Positions 11,601-18,487 are shown, counted from the first letter of the stretch. The stretch is 53,867 nucleotides of DNA from Pseudobdellovibrionaceae bacterium (GCA_002711925.1 PASJ01000023.1:1-53867), one strand, 5' to 3'. Numbers and translations: made by a program. The notes: a model not told the origin generated them from the sequence alone.

Positions 11601-11627
11601 CCTGATGATGAAAGTGCTGGTAAGTAG
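5610..11627 (+). CDS. Giant acidic cysteine-punctuated lipoprotein (2005 aa), unknown function
   Basis: I do not recognise a known family. The start ATG has AAGGGAG 8 nt upstream. Residues 1-30 form a lipoprotein signal (hydrophobic GFLLILLSISVS, then Cys30), followed by a serine/aspartate linker (residues 30-50), a low-complexity Ala/Ser/Thr/Asp region to about 260, and a more helical Lys/Glu/Gly-rich part to about 800. The C-terminal half has degenerate modules, each containing one cysteine in the pattern x-[E/D/T/A]-C-[hydrophobic], for example RTCLSL, AECMTQ, VACLKL, RDCLDG, AQCVSN, AECRSR, ETCAHN, MSCVHL. By eye there are about 37 cysteines spread evenly, which suggests a disulfide-bonded surface or periplasmic protein. 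A (VGG)3 stretch lies at residues 1397-1405. Its composition is very acidic and its DNA is visibly less A/T-rich than the flanks. It is transcribed alone, with a strong terminator after it. Confidence 0.85.
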   Translation: MKFRILGSKSFIPYAMKGFLLILLSISVSCSSSDSDDDSSSSSGDVSTSSTADTVTTALESCDTSACDVLSLMQGQLLGLTLNLTAEFTADDVATCVAEVLPTAQASTTSDLSEVGDEIFPALDACSALDGGATSDLAVAAATISSDDSLDYTESASGGVSGTAEGTTLENWAEDLVDSADDVTAVAGAFSCNAGDETSAVVAGISTGAASGAPTAEAQEGAEAGMDSSIYDCLDATNQEAAYTASAEALTSTFGDTIDMESLTEVAIENSGSLTDTEVFKAEVVGGIVEGSNDHESQDENLEKIAGKATELMGTDTGAELISEKVAEKVKKRDGGSELEELLAIAIKIIGQKRPSAIANVTEKAMKKAKTRGTFDENTLVKKAAQASCEAAEGDPTKASEGVAAYIATDDTSSKHEKALEGFESGDCGVDYSSEEDGKLDKILAGFEAKGLSYANMVSATGKRGKAKGADSSKIGKSLKRKLGGKGKDTEFASALNTHRENFGGANVIETCSELDGFDTDGGDDHTEDEERNSLAYNCACGAIQDLEDDDVASFVDQQFGKLPPQIGIGIVDQCAPERLEKFGEHIADSITDVKDIAKIMNRMSKGGDKGGKFAAKFIDKLTDDKIQNILKEEGGRGNSAKMFMQHMPEGKRSSVFKGFTEFAVKKSDPDERNKALVDQIVNFMANQDPSDSNRKELSDLLDEVYKIILEKEEDQNGGFGEVCSEDEGSKARPVLYKDMAEELRGFFDEAQSRNVGKEGNQQNLMTILEDELRNNFIDGRSGAFKPQMKLDPEADPKSGKDGEENQGKVKLDPLVSVKIEVSQQNWSNCIEEIKQKNADTDDSDDYMKLPPLNQAVRFPSLNGDNDDNVQEELLSGEERTQDNTVRERSDGKKQQRGRVVLDLLKIVANENEEEYDDVFRCLVNPPLYADKNSDLEGIQSGFDPATEDSASKVLEDDSTETRDSIRGEIKVGAKDETTDRPAFRLTIKKPQDLCDSRLSTDDDPGFLEGKDLTEYDSALEAPTEKTPQEHPEDSYQLNLKDLYELSQCLNEKSEPKMTAEFYNPILRLDSCHLNGYSAQFDIDTTTQEVKVTGCESGSGPINLAELGKYEKFQARVEHCVKKEEDVSGVIEDIEFGMFKFYSPWIKFNRKDLCLITDDCSTKEREIGVIQDLSGKTLEGEYTIIDDDTSIFKGNALTAELHSIAAAVNEQRRGAATQDLSYFDQETPGTLNYWSDLEERESGGAMPVPKDLRTCLSLTEADPLLSSEVDINDPVFDYDLLEVKEPSDPGKPNIDIAECMTQWQVSLAEADPNQSPSYEWKKYISSSLGDEATFDVDLSFFNKTSRDSVVACLKLEEGAQSDIRGVSYPTPHGDFEVFGSPEWYEKELPDGVETASVGGVGGVGGYDPTGKSYDADFNPPKKLRDCLDGQRVPGVEEEDVNGQLASDPRGLPYNEAIVIDVEDEEKSKQAQCVSNWMAKKEENEGRKPKDVDDNIRNQERPQVSIVLLDEAKYDCAQDDEGNQISVETDGDEPEFSKAEWEKDNIHLAECRSRILDGTPGGTFERESFKVSHTGLETCAHNLVGLNDATSEVSEDLGSEYVVVSYIYDESSKGTVDDFMSCVHLPLKEAFGDFLVLGEDGKRIYATLGILGNLSELIEDVADQSLPEATEKPFPKLTKKVKEDGSLKEVEVSAEKADFEETAEGKKAKKASKEYGSKLEDESATSCSIAPQTEEKKSDDSTPRNQLKAEGAVLIGTGGKAPKDGDSDKPDVLETNNVGKPMVDYQKEFLSSLDRTKINEENRHLFIDLMKRLVESTIDPLETVFSERMGETKYRLDLADKYTLPSTDLLSSLADAVSDSIYDENDLTTDLEYQRNLSNQYAQALFESYKAVSSWLTRGLDSLNGVPAEGIKEDSDQACEPAGGTGANDCRLHENVDTVLKGLKKIYKKVWNDFDLKDDQCRELVQPDLELTSFTPKDSDVQKEDEKLDFGLKLGACEPDDESAGK

Positions 11628-11668
11628 ATCTTCTAGTGAGAGTCTTTTTTAGATAGTTACTTTTAAGT

Positions 11669-11719
11669 AAAAAAATCTTCTTCTCGACTTTTTTTGCAGT
11701 CTTGTAAGAAGATTTTTTT
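11669..11719. terminator. Strong bidirectional intrinsic terminator
   Basis: A 14-bp perfect stem: A7-TCTTCTT at 11669-11682 pairs with AAGAAGA-T7 at 11706-11719. It has an A-run on the left and a T-run on the right, so it works in both directions. It separates the giant lipoprotein gene (plus) from the GHMP kinase gene (minus), whose stop codon begins inside its right edge. Confidence 0.8.
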
Positions 11720-12753
11720 TATGAAAATATATTTTTTTCTTTTACTTTCAGACCTGATTTTGCCACTCCTTTTTCGAATATTTTTATGTCTTTTTCTTTT
11801 AAAATATTGGCTAGTTTTTCCTTTTTTTCTTTTGGAACGAGACAAAGCATAGCTCCTCCTCCTCCTGCGCCACAAACTCTAGTAAAAATTGCACCATTCG
11901 CCCGTGCGAGTTTGTCTATTTCTTTTGTTTTTGTTGTTTCAATTTCAGGCCAAAGCTTTGATCGAACAAGCCACTCTTTGTGGCAATAGTTAAGGGCTTT
12001 CTCTAGGTTTTGCTCTTCAAAGGCTAAGGCACAGCTTTCAGCCAGGGATCCGAGTTGTTCGAATTGTTCAACCACATTTTTTTTTCTATCAAAAAACTCT
12101 TTATAAATTTCCCAGTTATTAATTGCAGATTGGCGAGATTGCCCACTAAAACAGACTAGCATATTTTTTTCAAGTTCTTCTGCCATTTGAGTTTTTAGGG
12201 TACGAATTTTTGTTTTACCGTGTTTGTAGGAAATAATATTAACCCCACCCCTTATGGCGGCCCAATAGTCTTGACAGCCCGTAGGAATTTTAATGATAGA
12301 AGATTCGGCATCTTTGGCGAACTGGCAGAGTTCATCCTCGCTGAACGAAAAGTTTTCCTCGTGGTAGCGTTTCATAGTCCACAAAGCAGCCGTCAAAGAG
12401 ATGGATAATGCTGATGATCCCCCAAGACCGGCACCTTTGGGAGACTCTGCAGATGTTGTGACAGATAAAGCCGGTAGGTGTTTTTCCCAGGTGTTTGAAA
12501 TTATGGTGCGGTGTAATTGGAGTGGGTCGTACTTATGAAGCTCATCGAATTTTCCTGTGATGCTTTCGTTTTGGTCCTTGCTGTTTATATGAAAGCAACT
12601 ATCATTTGAAACTTGGACAAAAGTGGTGGCTGGCACCTCTATGGCGATATTAACTGTAGCCTTTCTGGGCAAAAGGTGATGAATTGGCCAAATGTCTAGT
12701 GTGCCTCCAGCTAGATCTACTCTTGTGGGGCAGCTCGACTCTAATGAAAGCAT
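11719..12753 (-). CDS. GHMP-superfamily sugar kinase (heptose-phosphate/mevalonate kinase-like)
   Basis: ATP-dependent small-molecule kinase of the GHMP fold, 344 aa. Visible motifs: N-terminal substrate motif PTRVDLAGGTLDIWP (residues 9-23), the ATP-binding motif 2 PKGAGLGGSSA (about 105-115), and C-terminal motif 3 RVCGAGGGGA (about 305). The DLAGGTLD variant is typical of the group that includes D-glycero-D-manno-heptose-7-phosphate kinases (HddA), and of mevalonate-kinase-like proteins annotated only as GHMP kinases. The frame is open up to 12840, but ATG 12753 has GAGGG about 8 nt upstream and starts right at the conserved region. No heptose or isoprenoid genes are adjacent, so the substrate is undecided. 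It is divergent from the gene at 12843. Confidence 0.85.
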   Translation of the reverse strand: MLSLESSCPTRVDLAGGTLDIWPIHHLLPRKATVNIAIEVPATTFVQVSNDSCFHINSKDQNESITGKFDELHKYDPLQLHRTIISNTWEKHLPALSVTTSAESPKGAGLGGSSALSISLTAALWTMKRYHEENFSFSEDELCQFAKDAESSIIKIPTGCQDYWAAIRGGVNIISYKHGKTKIRTLKTQMAEELEKNMLVCFSGQSRQSAINNWEIYKEFFDRKKNVVEQFEQLGSLAESCALAFEEQNLEKALNYCHKEWLVRSKLWPEIETTKTKEIDKLARANGAIFTRVCGAGGGGAMLCLVPKEKKEKLANILKEKDIKIFEKGVAKSGLKVKEKNIFS

Positions 12754-12842
12754 ATATCGATCCCTCGTTGTGTTGTGTGTGGAGTCAGTATAGCTTTTTT
12801 TTATTGTTGCAGATAACCGAAAAAAATAAAAAGGATACATTT

Positions 12843-13376
12843 GTGTCGAAAGATAATTTGATGATGACAGAGTCTTTGAAAATTGCGTATTTAGACGATG
12901 CGCGAAGTGAATTAGGTGCTAAAAAGTATCAATTTGAAACGTACATGAAGCAGATCAGTTCTTTTTCCGTGAGCGAAGAAAATGGTGCTCTTGCTTTACT
13001 GGGAAAAAACTATGATCTTGCAGTAATTTCAGCTTTTCATGTACCAGAAGAGCATTTTTTATCCTGGCTCCAGCAGTTGATTGTTAAGATGGACAAGCAA
13101 TCAAATGTATGGATACCAGCATTAGTTCTTGCTGATCTCCCCTTTGAAATATACACTCGTGCTGCAAGTGAAGTTCTTCAAACCAACTGGTACTTTGATA
13201 TTATGCATCCTGATCATATGAGCTCATTGCCCATTCGCATATCAAACTTGATCAGGATGATGAATCATTTGAAAGAGCTGAGAAACTATGCCGAGAAAAT
13301 TAATAGCTTATCTCAAGATGTTCTAGACATTAAACGACAAGTGAATAAAACCCATCAAAAGAGTCAAAAACTATGA
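12843..13376 (+). CDS. Pseudo-receiver-like protein with C-terminal coiled coil
   Basis: Not a recognised family member. The 177-aa protein has the alternating strand/helix pattern of a response-regulator receiver: strand 1 with an acidic pair (KIAYLDDARSE), strand 3 YDLAVIS, strand 4 WIPALVLAD, strand 5 WYFDIMHPD. However, the phospho-acceptor aspartate after strand 3, the Thr/Ser after strand 4 and the lysine after strand 5 are not at their usual places (S, A and H stand there), so phosphorylation is doubtful. The last 45 residues (ELRNYAEKINSLSQDVLDI) look like a coiled coil. Start GTG 12843 has AAGGA about 8 nt upstream. It overlaps the next gene by 4 nt (ATGA), implying translational coupling. 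The receiver analogy is inference from pattern only. Confidence 0.65.
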   Translation: MSKDNLMMTESLKIAYLDDARSELGAKKYQFETYMKQISSFSVSEENGALALLGKNYDLAVISAFHVPEEHFLSWLQQLIVKMDKQSNVWIPALVLADLPFEIYTRAASEVLQTNWYFDIMHPDHMSSLPIRISNLIRMMNHLKELRNYAEKINSLSQDVLDIKRQVNKTHQKSQKL

Positions 13377-13651
13377 GCCTTGTTGATATTGAAAAACTTT
13401 CTGCTGAGGCTCTTGTTGCTCAATTTATTCTTGAGTCAAAGGATAAAGGTCTTTTTTTGTCTTATCTTGACTATGATTTTATTCATTTATGGTTGAAAGA
13501 AGCAGGAGGAGACGTGGATCTTGTGCTTCTTGTTTTATCAGAAATTCTTCCCGATTATTTTAAAAAAAGAGAGCAAAAATCAACGAGTCCTTTAAAGTTT
13601 ATTCACACTGCTGTGATAAAAAAAATTAGGCAGGCACAGTGTGTAATTTAA
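13373..13651 (+). CDS. Small helical protein of unknown function, coupled to pseudo-receiver gene
   Basis: A 92-aa acidic-to-neutral helical protein without signal peptide or membrane segment. Its ATG overlaps the stop of the upstream gene (ATGA), so the two are cotranslated and may interact. The segment DYDFIHLWLKEAGGDVDLVLLV followed by a conserved-looking LKFIHTAVIKKI vaguely resembles the helical C-terminal fold of DnaD-like proteins, but this is a weak by-eye similarity. It converges on the degenerate NtrC-type gene with only 18 nt between stops. I assign no function. Confidence 0.7.
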   Translation: MSLVDIEKLSAEALVAQFILESKDKGLFLSYLDYDFIHLWLKEAGGDVDLVLLVLSEILPDYFKKREQKSTSPLKFIHTAVIKKIRQAQCVI

Positions 13652-13669
13652 GTAGAAAATTTTTTTCAT

Positions 13670-14623
13670 TTATTTTCTTGGATTTTGCGAGTGTTTTATC
13701 GATTTTGCTTTGTGTAGTTTGCTTGTTAGTGTGGTTAAGGGGAGACTTAGAAGTTTTGAGGCTTGAGTTTGACAAGAAGAACAGTCGAAGAGATTTTGAT
13801 AGGTCAAATATTTTTCAATAGTTTTAATCATATTGTGTAGACCAAACTCTCGTACAAGCTGTGATAATTGATCTAGGTTTAATTGGTCAAGCATGTGAAA
13901 TGTTTTAATATTTTTTTTGACAAGAGGGTGTAGTTTTTTTAACCCTACAGAGGAAATTTCACTTAATTCTAGCTTTTGGTGATAAATAGCTGCAAAAAAA
14001 ACTAAAAATTTAAGTTCTAAAATACCTTCATGCCAAGTTTGTTCTTGAAGCCAACGACTTGCATCTTTTGTTAATGTTAAACTATCAAACTCACTTAAAA
14101 AAAGAAGGCTTAAGAAAAGAGCATCATGTCCTCGCTTTTCGAGTGCAGGAAGTTTTATATTGACGTAAGCCAAGTTTTCAAAAGATTTTACTGAAACAGT
14201 TTCTTTTTCAGAGGATAGGATCAAGCGGTGTTGTGGATAGTTTTTTTTCAGGTTTAAAACATGACTTCTAATTTTTTGACAAATATGATCAAAGGAAGCA
14301 AAATAAAAATCAGCGCAATCTTGTGAATCAAAAAGCCTTTCAACGGATGCTTTTGTTTGAATGCTTTTACTTGGTATAAAAGTGAAGTGTCTTTGCGGAT
14401 TTTTACTTTTATGCCACCAAAGTTTAGCCAAAAAAAGCTTACCAGATCCTTTCGGTCCAGAAAGGAAGCAAGTGGAGCTTTGTCCACCAAATGAGTTTGA
14501 GATTTGTCTGATTTTATTTCTTAAAGAAGAGTCAGTGGTAAAAAACTGTTTGTTCAGTCTGTTATTAGCCTGAGAGACAGCGTAGATAGATTTCCACATG
14601 CAGATAAAGTGGCTTTGATTCAT
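13670..14623 (-). CDS. Degenerate NtrC-type (sigma-54 activator-like) AAA+ protein with Fis-type HTH
   Basis: Probable DNA-binding regulator derived from the bacterial enhancer-binding protein family. The 317-aa protein has a Walker A GPKGSGK, a sensor-I-like QHRLILSSEKE, the block FENLAYVNIKLPALEKRGHD that mirrors the NtrC motif FREDLYYRLNV...LPPLRER..DI, and TWHEGILELKFLV in place of PWPGNVRELENV. The C-terminus (about 265-310) reads as a Fis-type helix-turn-helix ending TLTSKLHKAK. Missing are the GAFTGA loop that contacts sigma-54 and the Walker B DE pair (YFASFDHI stands there), and the region between is shortened. It therefore probably neither activates sigma-54 nor hydrolyses ATP normally. 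ATG 14623 has AGGA 8 nt upstream; a 7-residue longer form is possible. Confidence 0.75.
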   Translation of the reverse strand: MNQSHFICMWKSIYAVSQANNRLNKQFFTTDSSLRNKIRQISNSFGGQSSTCFLSGPKGSGKLFLAKLWWHKSKNPQRHFTFIPSKSIQTKASVERLFDSQDCADFYFASFDHICQKIRSHVLNLKKNYPQHRLILSSEKETVSVKSFENLAYVNIKLPALEKRGHDALFLSLLFLSEFDSLTLTKDASRWLQEQTWHEGILELKFLVFFAAIYHQKLELSEISSVGLKKLHPLVKKNIKTFHMLDQLNLDQLSQLVREFGLHNMIKTIEKYLTYQNLFDCSSCQTQASKLLSLPLTTLTSKLHKAKSIKHSQNPRK

Positions 14624-14850
14624 ATGCCGAGTCCTATATGACAAATAAAGGACTCAGACAAAAAGCACAAAAATATGATTGCTGTCTGCCACTTAAAATG
14701 TCAAGACTTAATTTCATTTTAGTTTGCTTGTTGGCGCATGTTTTTTCTATGCATTCCATCTATTGGGTGGTAAAAGAAAAATTATTTTCGTGCCTGTTCA
14801 GTTGTTTGTGAAATTTAAATATTTAAAGAAGATTAAGTAGGGAGATATAT

Positions 14851-15180
14851 ATGAGTCAAACAGTAGCCGTTACCGACAGTGATTTTGAGGAAAAAGTTAT
14901 AAAGTCAAAAGATCCAGTTCTTGTGGATTTTTGGGCTCCTTGGTGTGCTCCTTGTATGAGTGTAGCACCTACTTTAGATGAGCTTTCAAACGAGTACAGT
15001 GGTAAGGTTTTGATTGCTAAGATGAATGTTGATGAAAATGCAAATATTCCCGTCAACTATGGCGTCCGTTCTATTCCTTACATGGCTTTGTTTAAAGACG
15101 GCCAAATTGTAGATTCCATTGTTGGTGCCGTTCCGAAAGATCAGTTAGTTAAAATGTTGGACAAGACCATTGCATCCTAA
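14851..15180 (+). CDS. trxA: Thioredoxin
   Basis: Cytosolic dithiol-disulfide oxidoreductase that reduces protein disulfides. At 109 aa it has the normal thioredoxin length. The active site is WCAPC (Cys32, Cys35) rather than the common WCGPC; the Ala variant occurs in other thioredoxins and mildly alters redox potential. VDFWAPW precedes it and the cis-proline loop RSIPYMALFKDG follows, so the fold is complete. The start ATG has GGGAG 7 nt upstream. It overlaps rnhB by 11 nt, so the two are cotranscribed. The 200-bp upstream region contains the promoter but no obvious regulatory site. Confidence 0.96.
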   Translation: MSQTVAVTDSDFEEKVIKSKDPVLVDFWAPWCAPCMSVAPTLDELSNEYSGKVLIAKMNVDENANIPVNYGVRSIPYMALFKDGQIVDSIVGAVPKDQLVKMLDKTIAS

Positions 15181-15802
15181 AACTAAGGGTAAGCTCGAGC
15201 AGCAAGCTCTAAAAGAAGGTGTTCATATCGTTGGTGTTGACGAAGTGGGTCGCGGTTGTTTGGCTGGTCCCGTTTATGCATCGTCTGTTATTTTAGACTT
15301 AGCCCGTCTTTTTTCTCTGGAAGAAGGTGAGCGTAAACTTATCAGAGACTCTAAATCTTTATCTCAAAAGCAAAGGCAAAAAGCTTTTGCTATTGTTGAA
15401 AGAATTGCTGTTTTTATTGGTCTTGCCCATTCAACAGCAGAAGAAATAGACCAGCAAGGTATCGTAACAGCAACGTTTAATGCTATGAAAAGATCGTTGA
15501 AATCTTTAAATCGTCCTTTCGCCAAGATTTATGTGGATGGTAACAAGAAGATTCCAGGCTTAAGCTGTCCTCAAGAGTCTCTTGTGAAAGGAGATAGTCT
15601 TTCATACTCCATTGCCGCGGCATCAATCGTGGCTAAAGAAAGTCGCGATTCTTATATGGCAAAAATTGCTTCAGAGTTTCCCGTTTATGGCTTTGATTCA
15701 CATGTTGGTTATGGAACTAAAAGGCATTTACTGGCTCTTGCAAATCATGGTCATTGTAAGCTGCACAGGAAAACTTTCGAGCCAATTAAATCTATGGTGT
15801 AA
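15170..15802 (+). CDS. rnhB: Ribonuclease HII
   Basis: Endonuclease that cuts RNA in RNA-DNA hybrids and removes ribonucleotides misincorporated in DNA. The 210-aa protein has the RNase HII active-site set: VGVDEVGRGCLAGPV (Asp24, Glu25), YVDGNKKIPG (third Asp), and DSHVGYGTKRH (fourth Asp), plus the SIAAASIVAKESRD block. Translation starts at a TTG inside the end of trxA (11-nt overlap); no ATG is available before the conserved core, so the TTG is needed. It converges with queG, with 7 nt between stops. Confidence 0.95.
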   Translation: MHPKTKGKLEQQALKEGVHIVGVDEVGRGCLAGPVYASSVILDLARLFSLEEGERKLIRDSKSLSQKQRQKAFAIVERIAVFIGLAHSTAEEIDQQGIVTATFNAMKRSLKSLNRPFAKIYVDGNKKIPGLSCPQESLVKGDSLSYSIAAASIVAKESRDSYMAKIASEFPVYGFDSHVGYGTKRHLLALANHGHCKLHRKTFEPIKSMV

Positions 15803-15809
15803 CAAAATT

Positions 15810-16889
15810 TTATAAATCGGGATTTTGTACAGATTTTTTTAGCCAAGAATTAGTGTATTGTTCTAAAGTTTCTTGAAGTACTTTTATATGCTTGTCGTGT
15901 TCTTTTACGTGATTGATAACATCACTTAAGCGAGAATCTTTACCTACAATCATTGCAATAAGTGCATTTCTTTTCAGCCCTGATATTTTAGCTCTTGTCA
16001 GTGGTGTGCCACCAAAAGTTTTCTCGTAAAAACTTTGATCCATAACAGCTATTTCATATAGGGAGGGGTGAGATTCCAATACAACTTTTTCCTTTGAAAT
16101 TTGCGGAATGCTTTTATTATAGGGACAAACAAGTTGACAAATATCGCAACCGAAAAAATATTTTTTTAGATGTGGCCAAAACTCAAGTGGTATAATTCCT
16201 CTGTGTTCTATTGTATAATAAGCCAAGCATTTTCTTGCATCGATCTGGTAGTCCTTGTCTAAAGCGCCTGTTGGACAGTAAACTTGACATCTTTTGCAAG
16301 TCCCACACCCACCTTGTTTTGTTCTTTTTGTGGGGTTAACATAAGTGTTTTGATCTTCAGTTATGTTTAAATTTGTTAGTATTTCTCCTAGAAGATAAAA
16401 ACTCCCTTTTTGTGGATGAATGAAACATGTATTTTTTCCTATAAACCCTGAGATAGTTTTTTCAGCAAGAGCCCTTTCTAAAATGGGAGCACTATCTGTT
16501 ACAGATCTTGCAAGAAATGCCTCGGGTCCATGATGGAAATTTCTTAGTTTATCGATGATGTCTTGGCTCTTTTTTTTTATTGTTTTGTGATAGTCTTTTA
16601 GACGTGCGTATTGTGCGATTTTGCTTGGTGCGTCTCTTTTATATTTATCTCCTTGATAATAGGAAAGACCAATTATAATAGCCTTTGAACTTCCCGGAAG
16701 AATATTTCTTGGATCTTTTCGACAATTTAAATGGTTTTGAAGGTAATCCATTTCAGCATTTTTTTTATTTTTTAACCATTGGGAAAAAAAATCAAATCTT
16801 TGCTCTTTTTCAAGTGATACGATTCCAAAAAGTTCAAGACCACTTTTATTTATTATATTTTCTATTATGTTGCGTTCTAATGTGTCCAT
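15810..16889 (-). CDS. queG: Epoxyqueuosine reductase
   Basis: Cobalamin- and Fe-S-dependent enzyme for the last step of tRNA queuosine synthesis (epoxyqueuosine to queuosine). The 359-aa protein has the family's N-terminal domain (DYHKTIKKK, then SVTDSAPILERALAE, with the invariant DSAP-LER pattern) and two [4Fe-4S] binding clusters: CGTCKRCQVYCPTGAL and CDICQLVCPYNK. It ends with a HEAT-like segment (LKRNALIAM). The ATG lies 3 nt after the aroE stop with no Shine-Dalgarno site of its own, implying coupling with aroE. No other queuosine genes are visible in this window. Confidence 0.95.
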   Translation of the reverse strand: MDTLERNIIENIINKSGLELFGIVSLEKEQRFDFFSQWLKNKKNAEMDYLQNHLNCRKDPRNILPGSSKAIIIGLSYYQGDKYKRDAPSKIAQYARLKDYHKTIKKKSQDIIDKLRNFHHGPEAFLARSVTDSAPILERALAEKTISGFIGKNTCFIHPQKGSFYLLGEILTNLNITEDQNTYVNPTKRTKQGGCGTCKRCQVYCPTGALDKDYQIDARKCLAYYTIEHRGIIPLEFWPHLKKYFFGCDICQLVCPYNKSIPQISKEKVVLESHPSLYEIAVMDQSFYEKTFGGTPLTRAKISGLKRNALIAMIVGKDSRLSDVINHVKEHDKHIKVLQETLEQYTNSWLKKSVQNPDL

Positions 16890-16892
16890 TGT

Positions 16893-17747
16893 TTATTTTT
16901 GTTGAGTTGCTAAAATGGATTCTCTTATGTAATCATAAGGAGCGGATTCTCCCCACCAAATTTCTTGACTTAATCTAGCTTGTTCAATCAGCATTGGAAG
17001 ACCTGTTAAGGCCTTGGTGCCTTTTTCTTTGTAGAAAAAATATAGATTTGAAAAATGATTATACAAAAGGTCAATAAAAACTCCTTTGAACTTGTCCCCG
17101 GAAAGACAAAAGGAGGAAGAAAAATTTTCACCCAAAGTGGGAGCGTTTGTTGCTTGGATCATAAGAGTATTTTGCGGACAGGTTTGCGTAATTTTTTGTA
17201 AATCTTCTTTTTTAAAAGATTGGAAAGATAATTTTTTTATTAACGATTTATTTTGAATCTTTTTATCTTTGTCTTTGTTTCTACGTAGGATAAAAACATG
17301 AGGATCCGTGCAGCTTGTTTCGATAGTTTTTAGAAGAGAAGGTACGACTCCTCCATTGCCTAAAATAATAAAGTGAGAAAAATGTTCCAGTTTATATCCA
17401 TCTTGCTGTAAGCCTCTTTTGAATCCTGGACCATCAGTGGAAAATCCTTTCCAGTTTTGATTTGCTCGAACAAGAGTATTTATAGATGAAAGATGATTTT
17501 TACTTTGTTCTTTTTGTGAATTAAAAAATTCTTTGAAAGGTGTTGTTATATTTAGTCCATAACCGTTATGATCCCAAAAATGTTGAAGAAAATTATTAAA
17601 ATCATTTTCGTTTTCAAGCTCAACAATATCATATTTACATCTTTTCCCAAGAAAATGTGCAGACGAGTCATGGATAAGAGGAGATAAAGAAGATTTTATA
17701 TTTTTTCCCAGTAGACAAAGTCTATAAATTGAGTTGTGGTCTTGCAT
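16893..17747 (-). CDS. aroE: Shikimate dehydrogenase (divergent)
   Basis: NADPH-dependent reduction of 3-dehydroshikimate in aromatic amino-acid synthesis. The 284-aa protein has the order of motifs expected: SLSPLIHD (substrate serines), NITTPFKE with the catalytic lysine, SINTLVR, STDGPGF with the catalytic aspartate, the nucleotide-binding loop ILGNGGVVPSLL, and the C-terminal LTGLPMLIEQA. Several positions deviate (NITTPFKE for NVTxPFK, STDGPG for NTDxxG, NGGVV for GAGGA), so this is a divergent member, but catalytic residues remain. It lies between the membrane-protein gene (17 nt upstream) and queG (3 nt downstream), which suggests one operon. Confidence 0.88.
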   Translation of the reverse strand: MQDHNSIYRLCLLGKNIKSSLSPLIHDSSAHFLGKRCKYDIVELENENDFNNFLQHFWDHNGYGLNITTPFKEFFNSQKEQSKNHLSSINTLVRANQNWKGFSTDGPGFKRGLQQDGYKLEHFSHFIILGNGGVVPSLLKTIETSCTDPHVFILRRNKDKDKKIQNKSLIKKLSFQSFKKEDLQKITQTCPQNTLMIQATNAPTLGENFSSSFCLSGDKFKGVFIDLLYNHFSNLYFFYKEKGTKALTGLPMLIEQARLSQEIWWGESAPYDYIRESILATQQK

Positions 17748-17764
17748 AGTTTTTATAGCGCTTT

Positions 17765-18487
17765 TTATTTTGTGTAATCAAGTGGGTAAATTTTTTTATT
17801 TTCTTTTTGATAAGTCAATACAGCTTCAGATACTTTTTGGCGCTTGTCTTTTGATAAACCAAGAAGGCAAAAGTCAATCATATATGAATTTTTATATATT
17901 TTCATCTTTTTGCAGCTTTTGACTCGACAAGGGATGGTTAAAAACTGTTTTTGTTCATTCTTACACTTAGCTAGTTTAATGCTCCAGAACATAATTTTAT
18001 CGATTCCTAAAGGTCTATCAAAGATAATTTGGGTGCTTTCCTCATCGATGAAAGTAAAGTAAGCCCTTATAAAATCCAATTTTTTTGATTTTATTTCCGT
18101 AGAAAAAGCTTTTTGTGGCACAAGAAAGTTCTGGTCTTGTGGGGGGTTCAAGCTAAGATATCCTATTTGTTGGATAATTTTTAATTTTTTAGGCTCTTTT
18201 TTTAGTTTCTGGAGTTTTGGTTGAAAAGATAAGAAACTAAGCCACAATGAAACTCCCATCAGACCTAAAAAGATTATTCCGGCAAAAATAGCTCCGTTAC
18301 TATTTTCTCCCAGGCAGCTAAGACTTTCTAAATTCAGTTTTAGGCGTACAAGGTCTGAAGCCAAGCCTGTTTTACTTGTGGCAAGGCTTATGAAGCTTGT
18401 TAAAACTAGGGGTTTCTTATATAAGGCTTTATGATTATGACTTTTTTTTATTATGAGATTTTTTAAAAAAAATTTTAAACGGCGCAT
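17765..18487 (-). CDS. Hypothetical single-pass membrane protein
   Basis: No family recognised. The 240-aa protein has a basic N-terminus (residues 1-25), a weakly hydrophobic stretch at about 27-45, one clear transmembrane helix at about residues 66-89 (GAIFAGIIFLGLMGVSLWLS), and a lysine-rich soluble C-terminal domain with beta-strand-like segments (IIFDRPLGIDKIMFW, FLTIPCRVKSCKKMK, SYMIDFCLLGLS). This C-terminal domain could be a PilZ-like barrel, but I see no RxxxR/DxSxxG signature, so c-di-GMP binding is unsupported. The ATG has no good Shine-Dalgarno site. It is the first gene of the run toward aroE and queG and is divergent from ribF. Confidence 0.7.
   Translation of the reverse strand: MRRLKFFLKNLIIKKSHNHKALYKKPLVLTSFISLATSKTGLASDLVRLKLNLESLSCLGENSNGAIFAGIIFLGLMGVSLWLSFLSFQPKLQKLKKEPKKLKIIQQIGYLSLNPPQDQNFLVPQKAFSTEIKSKKLDFIRAYFTFIDEESTQIIFDRPLGIDKIMFWSIKLAKCKNEQKQFLTIPCRVKSCKKMKIYKNSYMIDFCLLGLSKDKRQKVSEAVLTYQKENKKIYPLDYTK

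Noticed and set aside
14361-14573. 70-codon plus-strand ORF opposite the NtrC-like gene
   Set aside because: Antisense shadow of the Walker A region; no features of its own.
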